A stretch of DNA of 64,000 nucleotides from an uncultured delta proteobacterium (GTDB lineage Bacteria > Myxococcota > Myxococcia > Myxococcales > 40CM-4-68-19), in contig CAIWCD010000030.1 in NCBI GenBank assembly GCA_903911145.1, positions 124,001-188,000 on the forward strand, read 5' to 3'. Positions 36,044-44,086 of the stretch are shown here, in pieces. How positions within the stretch are numbered: the first letter of the stretch is position 1; each line of letters opens with the position of its first letter. Position numbers and translations under genes: made by a program. The notes under the pieces are model-generated. The model was not told the DNA's origin, searched no databases, and saw only the letters and a list, made by a program, of their open reading frames with translations.

Positions 36044-36424
36044 TCACTTCCAGCGCGAGGCCACGAGCTTCACGCTGCCGTCGCGCTGCTTCTCTTCCTT
36101 GACGAGCTGGTAGCCCTTCTGGCGCAGCTCCTCGATCGCGCGCGAGGTGGCGTAGCGCTGCGCGATGCGCCCGGCGAGAGCCTTCCCCTTCGTGCCGTGG
36201 CAATCCTTGGCGATGAACTTCGCGGCCTGCGTCTTCGCATCGAGCTGCACGCCCACGGTCGCGCCGTGCTCATCGTGCACCACCAGATCGACCGTGTGTT
36301 TCGCGCCGTCTTCGGTCGTGAGCGTCTGCCGGCTCGCCGCGTATTCGAGACCGCAGTCGACCACCGCCTGCACCAGCGCGGCCATTCCCACCACGACGAT
36401 TTCGATGCCAGCGGATTGCGACAT
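36044..36424 (-). CDS. DUF1257 (Ycf35-like) protein
   Basis: 126 residues. An alpha/beta protein with DCGLEYAASRQTL, VDLVVHDEHGATVGVQLD and a C-terminal YATSRAIEELRQKGYQLVKEE. This order matches DUF1257, the family of the plastid reading frame ycf35. Its biochemical role is unknown. It lies between the zinc-ribbon gene and the DUF2997 gene. The gap before it carries a copy of the 17-bp dispersed motif that ends 8 bases before its ATG. Confidence 0.78.
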   Translation of the reverse strand: MSQSAGIEIVVVGMAALVQAVVDCGLEYAASRQTLTTEDGAKHTVDLVVHDEHGATVGVQLDAKTQAAKFIAKDCHGTKGKALAGRIAQRYATSRAIEELRQKGYQLVKEEKQRDGSVKLVASRWK

Positions 36425-36432
36425 GGAGATCC

Positions 36433-36449
36433 TTTGAGCACCAACGATT
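36433..36449 (-). repeat. Dispersed 17-bp motif upstream of the DUF1257 gene
   Basis: The minus-strand sequence AATCGTTGGTGCTCAAA matches RATSRTTKGYRYTCAAA. It lies in the 33-base gap between the zinc-ribbon gene and DUF1257, 8 bases before the start codon. Confidence 0.6.
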
Positions 36450-36457
36450 CGCGTCGT

Positions 36458-37225
36458 CTACCAGCGGGGGCCCCGGTCGAACAGTCCGCGGCGACGGCGG
36501 CCCATCGGCACGAAGAGGAAGAGCAACGCGAAGAAGCCGAACTGGACGAGGTTGTTTCGCTCGTCGCGCGGTGTGTTGATGGTGAGGTAGCCAAGCCACG
36601 TCGCGAGCACGAGCAGTGTGCATGCGGTGACAAAGCGCCAGAGCGGACTCGGGATGCGATCGAGAAGCCGCATCCCGAGCGGGCGCGTGCTCGCGCTCCC
36701 GGCGTCGCCTTTTCCCGCGTCCATCCACGACAGGCGCGTGCCTTCGCGCTCGCGGACCTCTTTCGCGAGCGCTTCGCCGAGCGCGCGTTGTGCCGCTTCC
36801 GCCGACGGTGCGCGGGGTTCGCTCTCCTGTAGCTTCGCGCGTGCTTCGCTCTCGCTCTGATCGATGCGGGCCTGCTCTCGGCGCGCTTGCCAGAGCTGCT
36901 CATTGAACGCGCGCTGCATCGGCGTCGTGAGATCCTCGCTGCAGGTCGTGCAGCGAACCGCGTTGCGCTGGTTGTCCGTCTCGCATTGGCCGCAGCGGGT
37001 GAAGGGCTGCTCTTCGTCGGCGCGATCGTCGAGCGCGATCCCGCTCGTGAGTTGCTCACGGCGCTGGCGCTGCATCTCCTCGACCGGCGACGACGCGTCT
37101 GCGGATTCGGCGTGCGCAGCAGTCGGCGCCTGATTCGCGAATCTGCCACTTGCAGGCCGCACGCTTGGCTGCGTCGCGGGCCGGGCACCTTCGAGATTCA
37201 AGAAGCGGTTGAGCCGTCCTGCCAT
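36458..37225 (-). CDS. Zinc-ribbon membrane protein of the Ycf46 module (paralog 2)
   Basis: 255 residues. A zinc ribbon with C78, C81, C92 and C95 (C-x2-C-x10-C-x2-C) follows a disordered N-terminus. A charged, coiled-coil-like stretch (about 100-165) leads to two hydrophobic helices near 195-215 and 225-242, with a basic end. It is a paralog of the next upstream gene: both share EQPF-x-RC before the ribbon, the same cysteine spacing, and an AFN-x2-LW-x3-R segment after it. A GGGAG ribosome-binding site precedes the ATG. Function unknown. Confidence 0.8.
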   Translation of the reverse strand: MAGRLNRFLNLEGARPATQPSVRPASGRFANQAPTAAHAESADASSPVEEMQRQRREQLTSGIALDDRADEEQPFTRCGQCETDNQRNAVRCTTCSEDLTTPMQRAFNEQLWQARREQARIDQSESEARAKLQESEPRAPSAEAAQRALGEALAKEVREREGTRLSWMDAGKGDAGSASTRPLGMRLLDRIPSPLWRFVTACTLLVLATWLGYLTINTPRDERNNLVQFGFFALLFLFVPMGRRRRGLFDRGPRW

Positions 37226-37246
37226 TGCGGTTCACTCCCTGCACTC

Positions 37247-37906
37247 TCAGTGCCACCACCACCACCGAAACCACCACCAGCCGTCCCGCTTCCTCCGTGA
37301 TGGCGTGAGGAGGGTGGTCCCGATGAGGGTACCCCATACGATGAACGGGTTGCGCACCGGTCGCTGCATCTCCCGGACGCCCACCACGACCAGCACGGTC
37401 ATCGTGATCAGCCACAGCGAGAAGCCAACAGCGCCGCCGGGGAAGCGGCCGACCAGCCGCAGCAGAGTGGAGCGCTGGTCGAGCGCGGGACCGACGGGGC
37501 CAACGCCCGGCCGGCCCGCGTACTCGGGCGCCGCGCCGCGCTCGTCGGTGCGCGACCTCTCGTCGGCGCGACGTTGCTCGGCATCGGCGTGCCGGCCTTG
37601 CTCGGCCATGCTTTCTGCCTTGCGGCGGTTCCAGAGCGCGCGGTTGAACGCTTGCTGCCCAGGCGTGTCGAGAGCGGACCGGCAGTTGCGACACGCGCGG
37701 GCGGACAACGCGTTGTCGGATTCGCACTTCGCGCAGCGGCGGAACGGCTGCTCATCGCTCGGGTGAAGGTCGAGCTCGAGTTCGGGCTCGGCCGGCTCTC
37801 GAAACTGGGCGTGCGCTTGCGGCACAATCTCTGCGCGGGCGGGCGAGTCTCCCTCGCGCCGGTCCGTGCCGAGATGAAGAAACCGATCGCGGTGATCGTT
37901 CGTCAT
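37247..37906 (-). CDS. Zinc-ribbon membrane protein of the Ycf46 module (paralog 1)
   Basis: 219 residues. The zinc ribbon uses C58, C61, C72 and C75 with the same spacing as the paralog downstream. After a Gln/Arg/Glu-rich stretch come two hydrophobic helices near 160-178 and 185-200. The protein then ends in a striking tail, RRKRDGWWWFRWWWWH, with seven tryptophans in ten residues. It starts 3 bases after the ATPase stop. Likely a small membrane partner or adaptor of the AAA+ protein; this is inferred from gene order only. Confidence 0.8.
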   Translation of the reverse strand: MTNDHRDRFLHLGTDRREGDSPARAEIVPQAHAQFREPAEPELELDLHPSDEQPFRRCAKCESDNALSARACRNCRSALDTPGQQAFNRALWNRRKAESMAEQGRHADAEQRRADERSRTDERGAAPEYAGRPGVGPVGPALDQRSTLLRLVGRFPGGAVGFSLWLITMTVLVVVGVREMQRPVRNPFIVWGTLIGTTLLTPSRRKRDGWWWFRWWWWH

Positions 37907-37909
37907 CGA

Positions 37910-39514
37910 TCAACCGAAGCGGGTCTGCAGAGGAGCCGAAGCGCGCTCGCCCGCGCCAGATGCGGGCCGCGTGCGTGTCTTCGCCCATTCGCGCAGCCGG
38001 GCGATCTCCTCGGACATCGTGCTCGAGAGCGGGAACGTCTCGCGCACCGCGAGCGAGAGATGCTCGCTCTGCAGCTCGGTGCGACCGTGAAATGCGAGGT
38101 GCAGCCCCGAGATGATCGCCTGCTCGAGCTCGGCGCCGGAGAAGCCGTCGGTCTGCTGCGCGAGAGCCGCGAGATCAAACTGCGCGGGATCGCGCTCGCG
38201 CCGCTGGAGATGGATGCGGAGGATCTCCTCTCGCTCGGCCGCGCCCGGCAGGTCGATGAAGAAGATCTCGTCGAAGCGTCCTTTGCGCAGAAGTTCCGGC
38301 GGAAGGAAGTCGATGCGGTTCGCGGTCGCGACGACGAAGACGGGCGCGGTCTTCTCCTGCAGCCAGGTCAGCAGCGCGCCAAACACGCGCTGGGTCACGC
38401 CCGAGTCATTCGCGCCCGAGCCGCCCGCACCAGAGAGGCCTTTCTCGATCTCGTCGACCCAGAGCACCGCGGGCGAGACGCTCTCGGCGACACGGATGGC
38501 GCGCCGCAGATTCTCCTCGGACGAGCCGACGAGCCCCGAGAAGATTCGGCCCATGTCGAGGCGCAACAGCGGCATCTTCCACGCCGCCGCGATCGACTTC
38601 GCGGTGAGGCTCTTTCCGCAGCCCTGCACGCCGAGCAGGAGGAGACCCTTCGGCGACGGCAGACCGAACTTGCGCGCGGGCTCGCCAAACGCTTCGGCGC
38701 GCGCGGCGAGCCAGGACTTCATGTTCTCGAGGCCACCGACGCCGCCAAGATCATTCTCGGCCGGGTAATACTCGAGTAACCCACTCTTGCGGATCACCTG
38801 CCGCTTCTCGTCGAGCACCAGCTGGATGTCGTCGGCGTCGAGGCGTCCATCGTTCGCGATCGCCTTCGCAAACGCGTTCTCCGCTTCGCTCAAGGTCAAG
38901 CCCTGTGCGGCTTTGATCAACTGCTCCGCAGATTCGCGCGAGAGATCGACGACCGCCTTCTGCCCCTGCCGCACCAGCGCGACGATCTCGCGCAGCAGCT
39001 GGTAGAGCTCGCGAAATGTCGGCAGCGGCACATCGAGGACCGAGATCTCCTTCTCGAGTTCGACGGGAATGTTGAGCACGGGCGAGAGCAGAATCACGGT
39101 CGTGAAGGTCGACTTGAGATCCTGCGAGAGCTCGCGCAGCGCACGCACCACGCCCGGGTCATTCAAGAAGGGATGGAAATCCTTCAGCACGACCAGCGAC
39201 GGCTCCTGCAGCTTGCCGATCTGCGCGAGCGCCTCGAGCGGATCCTTTGCGCCATCGGTGAGCGAGCCCAGGCGCGCGCCGCCGACGCGCTTAAGTCCGC
39301 GCGTGATCGACCAGCTCATCAGCGCCTTGCCGTGCGCGTTCGCGAGGTCGTGGAGGATGGCATCGAGGCGCGACTCCTCCCACGACACCAGCGAGATGAG
39401 CGGGTAGCGGGCGCGGATGAGGATGTCGAGATCGTGGACGAAGCGCGGCTGCTGCACGTTGCTCTGCGGGTCGCTCTCGCTGCTCGCGCGTGCGTCGGTT
39501 GAATCCTGGGCCAT
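37910..39514 (-). CDS. Ycf46-like AAA+ ATPase
   Basis: 534 residues. The N-terminal part (about 25-260) has a degenerate P-loop-like fold typical of Ycf46 proteins. A full AAA+ domain follows with Walker A GVQGCGKS near 300, Walker [11 protein letters not shown], sensor-1 VVATANR and the arginine-finger region LLRKGRFDE. No protease or membrane domain is attached. Ycf46 relatives occur in cyanobacteria, plastids and scattered bacteria with unknown substrates. It leads a run with two zinc-ribbon membrane proteins, DUF1257 and DUF2997. The ATG is 11 bases from the end of the threonine aldolase gene. Confidence 0.9.
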   Translation of the reverse strand: MAQDSTDARASSESDPQSNVQQPRFVHDLDILIRARYPLISLVSWEESRLDAILHDLANAHGKALMSWSITRGLKRVGGARLGSLTDGAKDPLEALAQIGKLQEPSLVVLKDFHPFLNDPGVVRALRELSQDLKSTFTTVILLSPVLNIPVELEKEISVLDVPLPTFRELYQLLREIVALVRQGQKAVVDLSRESAEQLIKAAQGLTLSEAENAFAKAIANDGRLDADDIQLVLDEKRQVIRKSGLLEYYPAENDLGGVGGLENMKSWLAARAEAFGEPARKFGLPSPKGLLLLGVQGCGKSLTAKSIAAAWKMPLLRLDMGRIFSGLVGSSEENLRRAIRVAESVSPAVLWVDEIEKGLSGAGGSGANDSGVTQRVFGALLTWLQEKTAPVFVVATANRIDFLPPELLRKGRFDEIFFIDLPGAAEREEILRIHLQRRERDPAQFDLAALAQQTDGFSGAELEQAIISGLHLAFHGRTELQSEHLSLAVRETFPLSSTMSEEIARLREWAKTRTRPASGAGERASAPLQTRFG

Positions 39515-39525
39515 GGCGCGAAACC

Positions 39526-40581
39526 CTACAGTGTCGCCGTTGCGCGCGCGATGCGAGCCGCCGCTTCATCGATCTGCGCACGCGCCACATCGAGGTGCGT
39601 GACGAGCCGCACGCGTCGTTCTCCGGTGGTGATGCAGAGCACGCCCTCCTTGCGCGCGGCCTCCTTGAACGCCGCTGAGCCGCCAGCGCGCTCGACGTTG
39701 ACGAAGACCATGTTGGTCTCGATCTGCGCGGGCTCGACCGAGAGTCCCGGCACGCGCGCGAGTTGCTCCGCGAGTCGTTTCGCGTTCGCGTGATCGTCGG
39801 CAATGCGCGGCAGATTGTGCGCGAGCGCATAGAGGCCCGCGGCCGCGAGCACACCGGTCTGGCGCATTCCTCCGCCGAGCCGCTTGCGCAGGCGGCGCAA
39901 GGTCGGGATGCGAATGCTTTGAGTACAAACGATCGAGCCGGCCGGCGTGCCGAGGCCCTTGCTCAAGCAGACCGAGACGGTGTCGGCGACGGCGGCGATG
40001 CGAGCCAGGGGCACGCCGCTCGCGGCCTGCGCGTTCCAGATGCGCGCGCCGTCGAGGTGCACCAGAAGGCCGGCGCTGTGCGCGAGCGCCGCGACGGATT
40101 CGAGCTGCTCGATCGGCCAGACGCTGCCGCCGCCGCGGTTGTGCGTGTTCTCCATCGACAGCAAGCGCTGGCGCGGCGCGAGCACATCGTCGTGATGTCC
40201 CGGTGGTCGCAAGAGCGCGCGCACTTCGTCAGTCGTGAAGATCCCGCGGCCACTCCTGCTGTCGATGCCGATGCTCTGCGCGCCCCAGAGTGCACTCACC
40301 GCGCCACCCTCGAAGTTCACGATGTGCGCGCCGCGATCGCAGAGCAGCTCATCTCCGGGGCCGCAGATGGAGCCGATCGCGATCTGGTTCGCCATTGTGC
40401 CGGTGGGCACGAAGATCGCGGCCTCCTTGCCGAGCAGCGACGCGACCTTCTCCTCGAGTTCACGCACGGTCGGATCGTCGCCGAAGACATCGTCGCCGAC
40501 GACCGCAGCCGCCATCGCCGCGCGCATTCCAGCCGAGGGTCTGGTCACGGTGTCGCTGCGCAGATCGAAGAGTTCGCTCAT
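39526..40581 (-). CDS. ltaE: Low-specificity L-threonine aldolase
   Basis: 351 residues from ATG 40581. PLP enzyme that splits threonine or allo-threonine to glycine and acetaldehyde. The N-terminus FDLRSDTVTRPS, the region ENTHNRGGGSV, the aspartate in VHLDGARIWNA and the PLP lysine K208 in CLSKGLGTPAGS are all present, as is RKRLGGGMRQTG. Between the PLP lysine and that last motif the coding sequence contains the 17-bp dispersed motif, giving IVCTQSIRIP where relatives usually have a GS-x-x-F-type stretch. The gene may be co-transcribed with the Ycf46 module. Confidence 0.93.
   Translation of the reverse strand: MSELFDLRSDTVTRPSAGMRAAMAAAVVGDDVFGDDPTVRELEEKVASLLGKEAAIFVPTGTMANQIAIGSICGPGDELLCDRGAHIVNFEGGAVSALWGAQSIGIDSRSGRGIFTTDEVRALLRPPGHHDDVLAPRQRLLSMENTHNRGGGSVWPIEQLESVAALAHSAGLLVHLDGARIWNAQAASGVPLARIAAVADTVSVCLSKGLGTPAGSIVCTQSIRIPTLRRLRKRLGGGMRQTGVLAAAGLYALAHNLPRIADDHANAKRLAEQLARVPGLSVEPAQIETNMVFVNVERAGGSAAFKEAARKEGVLCITTGERRVRLVTHLDVARAQIDEAAARIARATATL
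39918..39934 (-). repeat. Dispersed 17-bp motif inside ltaE
   Basis: The minus-strand (coding) sequence GATCGTTTGTACTCAAA matches RATSRTTKGYRYTCAAA. It is the only copy wholly inside a coding region. Confidence 0.5.
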
Positions 40582-40630
40582 GTGCGGAACTATCGCTCGG
40601 AATGACGGCGCGGTTGGTAGAAGAGCAGGC

Positions 40631-41305
40631 ATGGCGCGCGAGACGAAGGAGCAGAAGCGTGAGCGGGCGGCGCGGATCATCGACGCGCTTGAGGTCGCGA
40701 TCCCCGAGGCGAAGATCGCGCTCGACTATGGCAACGAGCTTGAGCTGCTCATCGCCGTGATGCTCTCGGCGCAGGCGACCGACGTGCTCGTCAACAAGGT
40801 CACGCCCGCGCTCTTCGCGCGCTATCGCACGGCGGCTGACTATGCGGCAGCGAGCGAAGAGGCGCTGCGCGAAGCGATCCGGCGGATCGGGCTGTTTCGC
40901 AACAAGGCGAAGAATCTGAAGGCCGCGATGGAGCTGATCGTACGCGAGCACGGTGGAGCGATCCCGCGCACGCGCGAAGCGCTGCAGACGTTGCCTGGCG
41001 TGGGCTGGAAGACCGCCGGCGTCGTTGCGCACCACGCGTTTGGCGCGCACGCATTTCCTGTCGACACGCACATCGGCCGCATCGCACGCAGACTGGCGCT
41101 GACGCGCGAAGAGGATCCGGACAAGGTCGAGCGCGATCTCTGCGCGCTGCTTCCGCCGGAACGCTGGGGCCGCGCACACCAGCTCGTCATCTGGCACGGA
41201 CGGCGCACTTGCATCGCGCAGCGTCCGCAGTGCGATGCGTGTCCGATCGCGGCCGACTGTCTGCGCGTCGGAGTGAAAGCGAAGCGCGTGAGCAAGCAGC
41301 GGTGA
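40631..41305 (+). CDS. nth: Endonuclease III (DNA glycosylase/AP lyase)
   Basis: 224 residues from ATG 40631. The helix-hairpin-helix LPGVGWKTAGVV contains catalytic K127, and the catalytic aspartate D145 lies in FPVDTHIGRI, 18 residues later as in E. coli Nth. The C-terminal 4Fe-4S cluster has the expected C-x6-C-x2-C-x5-C spacing. It removes oxidised pyrimidines from DNA in base-excision repair. It is divergent from ltaE (49-base gap) and convergent with the HD-domain gene. Confidence 0.97.
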   Translation: MARETKEQKRERAARIIDALEVAIPEAKIALDYGNELELLIAVMLSAQATDVLVNKVTPALFARYRTAADYAAASEEALREAIRRIGLFRNKAKNLKAAMELIVREHGGAIPRTREALQTLPGVGWKTAGVVAHHAFGAHAFPVDTHIGRIARRLALTREEDPDKVERDLCALLPPERWGRAHQLVIWHGRRTCIAQRPQCDACPIAADCLRVGVKAKRVSKQR

Positions 41306-41306
41306 C

Positions 41307-41322
41307 GAAGCGGGTCCGCTTC
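41307..41322. terminator. Palindrome between convergent nth and HD gene
   Basis: GAAGCGG-GT-CCGCTTC is a perfect 16-base palindrome in the 16-base gap between two converging stop codons. It could act as a compact bidirectional terminator, though no U tract follows. Confidence 0.35.
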
Positions 41323-42389
41323 TACTTTCGCTCCCCCCGCTGCCACGCTGCGAGATCGCTGCCGTCCTGTGCCAGCGCGGCGAAGCGCTCCCATCCGCCC
41401 GGTGTCTGGCTCGCGTACCAGCTCCATGCCGCTCCGGTGATGGCGTAGTCGGAGTCGGCCGAGTTGTTCACGAACGCTTCGATCGGCAAGCGCGGTGAGG
41501 TCGGCTCGACAGGCGGGCAGGGGATCGCCTGCTCGTTGCCGACCGCGATGATCCCCGCGGCCCGCAGGCTGTTGCAGACCTCGCCGATCCGCTCTTTGGT
41601 CGGCGGCGCGTGCGCTGCGGCAATGACGAGGATGAGCGGTGCAGGCAGGTGGCGCAGGATCGCCGCGGCCACGCCGAGCGGATGGTGCAGCGCCGTTCCC
41701 GCGAGCTGCGGCTCACGATGCGGACAGTCTCCGCTCGCATCCCACGGCAGCGTCGCGGCCTTCATCGTGTCGTGCCAGAGCGCGGCTGCGGTGAGCCACT
41801 CGTCGTTCAGGGCGACGCCGTAGACGCTTTCGTAGACCTTCGCGAGGGCGCGCGCGTGCGCGAGGTTCGCCCACTCGTGCACCGCGAGACCACCTGGGTA
41901 TCCGTGATGTCCGCCTTCGCACGGGCCGCCCGGCGCAGCTGCAAACGAGCCGACACCCGTGGGGGGCAGCGCGAGCAGCGACTCGGGCGCGAGCAGTCCA
42001 GCCGCGTGCAGCATCGACTCCGCCTCGGCGTGATGGCCATACGCGAAGGCCTCGGGAGGAAGCCACGGTGCCTGCAGTTGCGCCTCGACCGCGGCGCGCA
42101 GCGGTCCATCCTTGAGCTCGGCTGCGGCGTGGCGGACCTCGTGCATCGCGCGCTTGGCGAACCCGAGCTTGCCGGCGATTTCGAGTGCGTGCGCTTGTGG
42201 TGTCAGCTCGGGCGCGGCCTTCGCTGGTGTCATCGGCGTGGAGCCAGCCTGCGTCGGCATCGCGGCGCCGGGCACGGATTTCGCCGTCGCGGATGCGCTC
42301 GCCGAATCTGCCGCGACCGCGCTGGGCGCGGGTGAGAGCATCGCGACCAGCGAGACGACGATTCCAGTCACGAGCGATCGATGGCGCAT
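41322..42389 (-). CDS. Secreted HD-domain protein
   Basis: 355 residues. A signal peptide (hydrophobic about 7-22, cut near AVAAD) is followed by a Ser/Thr/Pro/Ala-rich linker. The HD-type metal phosphohydrolase core shows HHGYPGGLAVHEW, the HD pair in AALWHDTMK, and a later HHPLG. HD-domain hydrolases usually act on nucleotides in the cytoplasm, so an exported one is unusual. Its substrate is unknown. A good GAGGTG ribosome-binding site precedes the ATG. The gene is monocistronic. Confidence 0.78.
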   Translation of the reverse strand: MRHRSLVTGIVVSLVAMLSPAPSAVAADSASASATAKSVPGAAMPTQAGSTPMTPAKAAPELTPQAHALEIAGKLGFAKRAMHEVRHAAAELKDGPLRAAVEAQLQAPWLPPEAFAYGHHAEAESMLHAAGLLAPESLLALPPTGVGSFAAAPGGPCEGGHHGYPGGLAVHEWANLAHARALAKVYESVYGVALNDEWLTAAALWHDTMKAATLPWDASGDCPHREPQLAGTALHHPLGVAAAILRHLPAPLILVIAAAHAPPTKERIGEVCNSLRAAGIIAVGNEQAIPCPPVEPTSPRLPIEAFVNNSADSDYAITGAAWSWYASQTPGGWERFAALAQDGSDLAAWQRGERK

Positions 42390-42529
42390 CTGTCACCTCG
42401 TTTGAGCAGGGGGCTGCGGCGCGCGGCTCACGTGCGATGCAGCCACGGCTTCTTCCCACGGATCGAGGGCGGGAAAAAACGCGCGGTTGTTTTCTTGCGA
42501 CTCGCGCGGGGCGGTTCAACATCGCGCGC

Positions 42530-42697
42530 ATGAATTCAATCAATCGCCGCGATTCGATCGAGCAGTCTCTCAGCTTGAGCCAGGAGCTCGACCTCGATAC
42601 CTGCGCGTCGCTGACCGAGGCCGCGGGTCTTCTCTCTGAAGCCGAGGCGGTGTTTCGCGAACTCGCCGAGCCGGGCAGGGCGCCGGGCTGGAACTAG
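42530..42697 (+). CDS. Small acidic protein of unknown function
   Basis: 55 residues, ATG 42530 to TAG 42697, ending 2 bases before the YciI gene. It is Ser/Leu/Glu-rich with an amphipathic helical look and no cysteine motif. There is no strong ribosome-binding site, but the close spacing to the next gene suggests that it is translated. Not recognised; it could also be a leader ORF for the YciI gene. Confidence 0.45.
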   Translation: MNSINRRDSIEQSLSLSQELDLDTCASLTEAAGLLSEAEAVFRELAEPGRAPGWN

Positions 42698-42699
42698 AG

Positions 42700-43011
42700 A
42701 TGTCGCGCTACGCGCTGGTGCTCTACGCGTATCGGGCTCCGCTCGAACGCATGCTGGAGACGACCGAGCGGCATCGCGCGTATCTGCGCGGACTGCACAC
42801 CCGCGGCTTGCTGGTGGCGAGCGGGCCTCTTGATCCGCGCACGGGCGGCGCCCTGATCTTTCGTGTTCGCGACGACGAGGAGCTGCGCACTCTTCTCGCG
42901 GCAGATCCGTTTGCCGAAGAGTCCCTCGTCGACGCGACGATTCATTTCTGGATGCCGAACATCGGGGTCGCCCTGCTCGACGCGCTCGCTCCCGCGCCCA
43001 CGGCGGATTGA
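42700..43011 (+). CDS. YciI-like protein
   Basis: 103 residues. The ferredoxin-like YciI fold is indicated by the start YALVLYAYRAP, the HRAYLRGLHTRGLLVASGPL stretch with the conserved histidine and serine-glycine, and DPFAEESLVDATIHFW. Relatives are small dehydrochlorinase-like or signalling-associated proteins of mostly unknown role. It converges on the LysR gene; the stop codons are separated by a single base. Confidence 0.88.
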   Translation: MSRYALVLYAYRAPLERMLETTERHRAYLRGLHTRGLLVASGPLDPRTGGALIFRVRDDEELRTLLAADPFAEESLVDATIHFWMPNIGVALLDALAPAPTAD

Positions 43012-43012
43012 A

Positions 43013-43948
43013 TCAATCGGCGCGCAGAGCGTTCGCGCGGGCTGGGTGGCGCGAAGGCTGCGTCCTGGCCTCGGGCTTCGATTCCATCGCATCGAGGAAT
43101 GCGCGGACCGACGCGGATGCGCGCAGCTGGCTTCGATAGATCGCCCACGCGGTGATGAGCGGCGAACTCCACTCGGGCAGTACGCGACGCAACCGTCGCG
43201 CGCGCAGATCGTCTTCAACGAGCCAGAGCGGCAGGAACGCGATGCCGACGCCGGAACGCGCGGCCTCGTGCAGCACTGACGGGGCGGTGGCGGCGAGTGT
43301 CCCGCTGATCTCCACGCTGCGCTGCTCGTCCTCGCGCGAGAGCTCCCAGGTGCGCACCGGGCCCGCCGCACCCAGCTGTACAAGGCAGGCGTGGCGGGCG
43401 AGAGCGCTCACCGTCTGCGGTCCTGCGTGCGCGCGCAGATACGCGGGTGATGCAACTGCGACGCGGGCAAAGCGAAACAGTGGCGTCGCGATCAGCGAGC
43501 TGCTGTCGGGCGGAGCTCGACCTGCGCGCACCACCAGATCGACGCCCTCGGCGGTCAGATCGGCCAGCCGATCCTCGAGACGCACCTCGAGACGCAATCC
43601 GGGGTGCTGCTGCAGCAGCACCCCAAGTCTGGGCACCACCAGCGACTGCCCGAGCGTGACCGGCACGCTGATGGTCAGCGAGCCGCGCAGCCGCCCCGCG
43701 CGCGCTCCCTCCCGAGCCGACTCAAGTTCACGTAGCGCGCGCACCGCGTGCTCGTAGAGCGCCTGGCCATCGGGCGTGATCGAGAGATGGCGCGTGGTCC
43801 GCCGCGCCAGCTCGACTCCGAGATCCCGCTCGAGTGCGCGCAGCTGCCGGCTGACGCTCGCGAGGCTCTGCCGCGTCAGTCGCGCAGCCGCCGTGAGACT
43901 GCCTGCTTCCACGATGCGCACGTACGTCGCCAGCTCGAGCAGCTCCAT
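43013..43948 (-). CDS. LysR-type transcriptional regulator
   Basis: 311 residues from ATG 43948. The N-terminal winged helix-turn-helix has the classical LysR pattern (TYVRIVEAGSLTAAARLTRQSLASVSRQLRALERDLG). The C-terminal effector domain starts near 90 and includes GIAFLPLWLVEDDL. It is divergent from the SDR gene across 138 bases. A perfect palindrome of LysR type lies 20 bases upstream of this start. It likely represses itself and controls the SDR gene, with an unknown small-molecule effector. Confidence 0.93.
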   Translation of the reverse strand: MELLELATYVRIVEAGSLTAAARLTRQSLASVSRQLRALERDLGVELARRTTRHLSITPDGQALYEHAVRALRELESAREGARAGRLRGSLTISVPVTLGQSLVVPRLGVLLQQHPGLRLEVRLEDRLADLTAEGVDLVVRAGRAPPDSSSLIATPLFRFARVAVASPAYLRAHAGPQTVSALARHACLVQLGAAGPVRTWELSREDEQRSVEISGTLAATAPSVLHEAARSGVGIAFLPLWLVEDDLRARRLRRVLPEWSSPLITAWAIYRSQLRASASVRAFLDAMESKPEARTQPSRHPARANALRAD

Positions 43949-43968
43949 GAGCGCGACGCTGATCGATT

Positions 43969-43985
43969 CTTGCAGAAACTGCAAG
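43969..43985. promoter_or_regulatory. Predicted LysR operator between lysR and SDR gene
   Basis: CTTGCAG-AAA-CTGCAAG is a perfect 7-3-7 inverted repeat with the T-N11-A core (TGCAGAAACTGCA) expected of LysR-type sites. It sits in the divergent gap, 20 bases before the lysR start. Confidence 0.65.
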
Positions 43986-44086
43986 AGTCACTCGCTTGCT
44001 GCCCCTCTACCGTCTCGCCGCGCCGCGCATCATGTTGGGGACACACCAGCGCGCCTTGAAGCGGCGCAAGACAACGGAGCCACACC

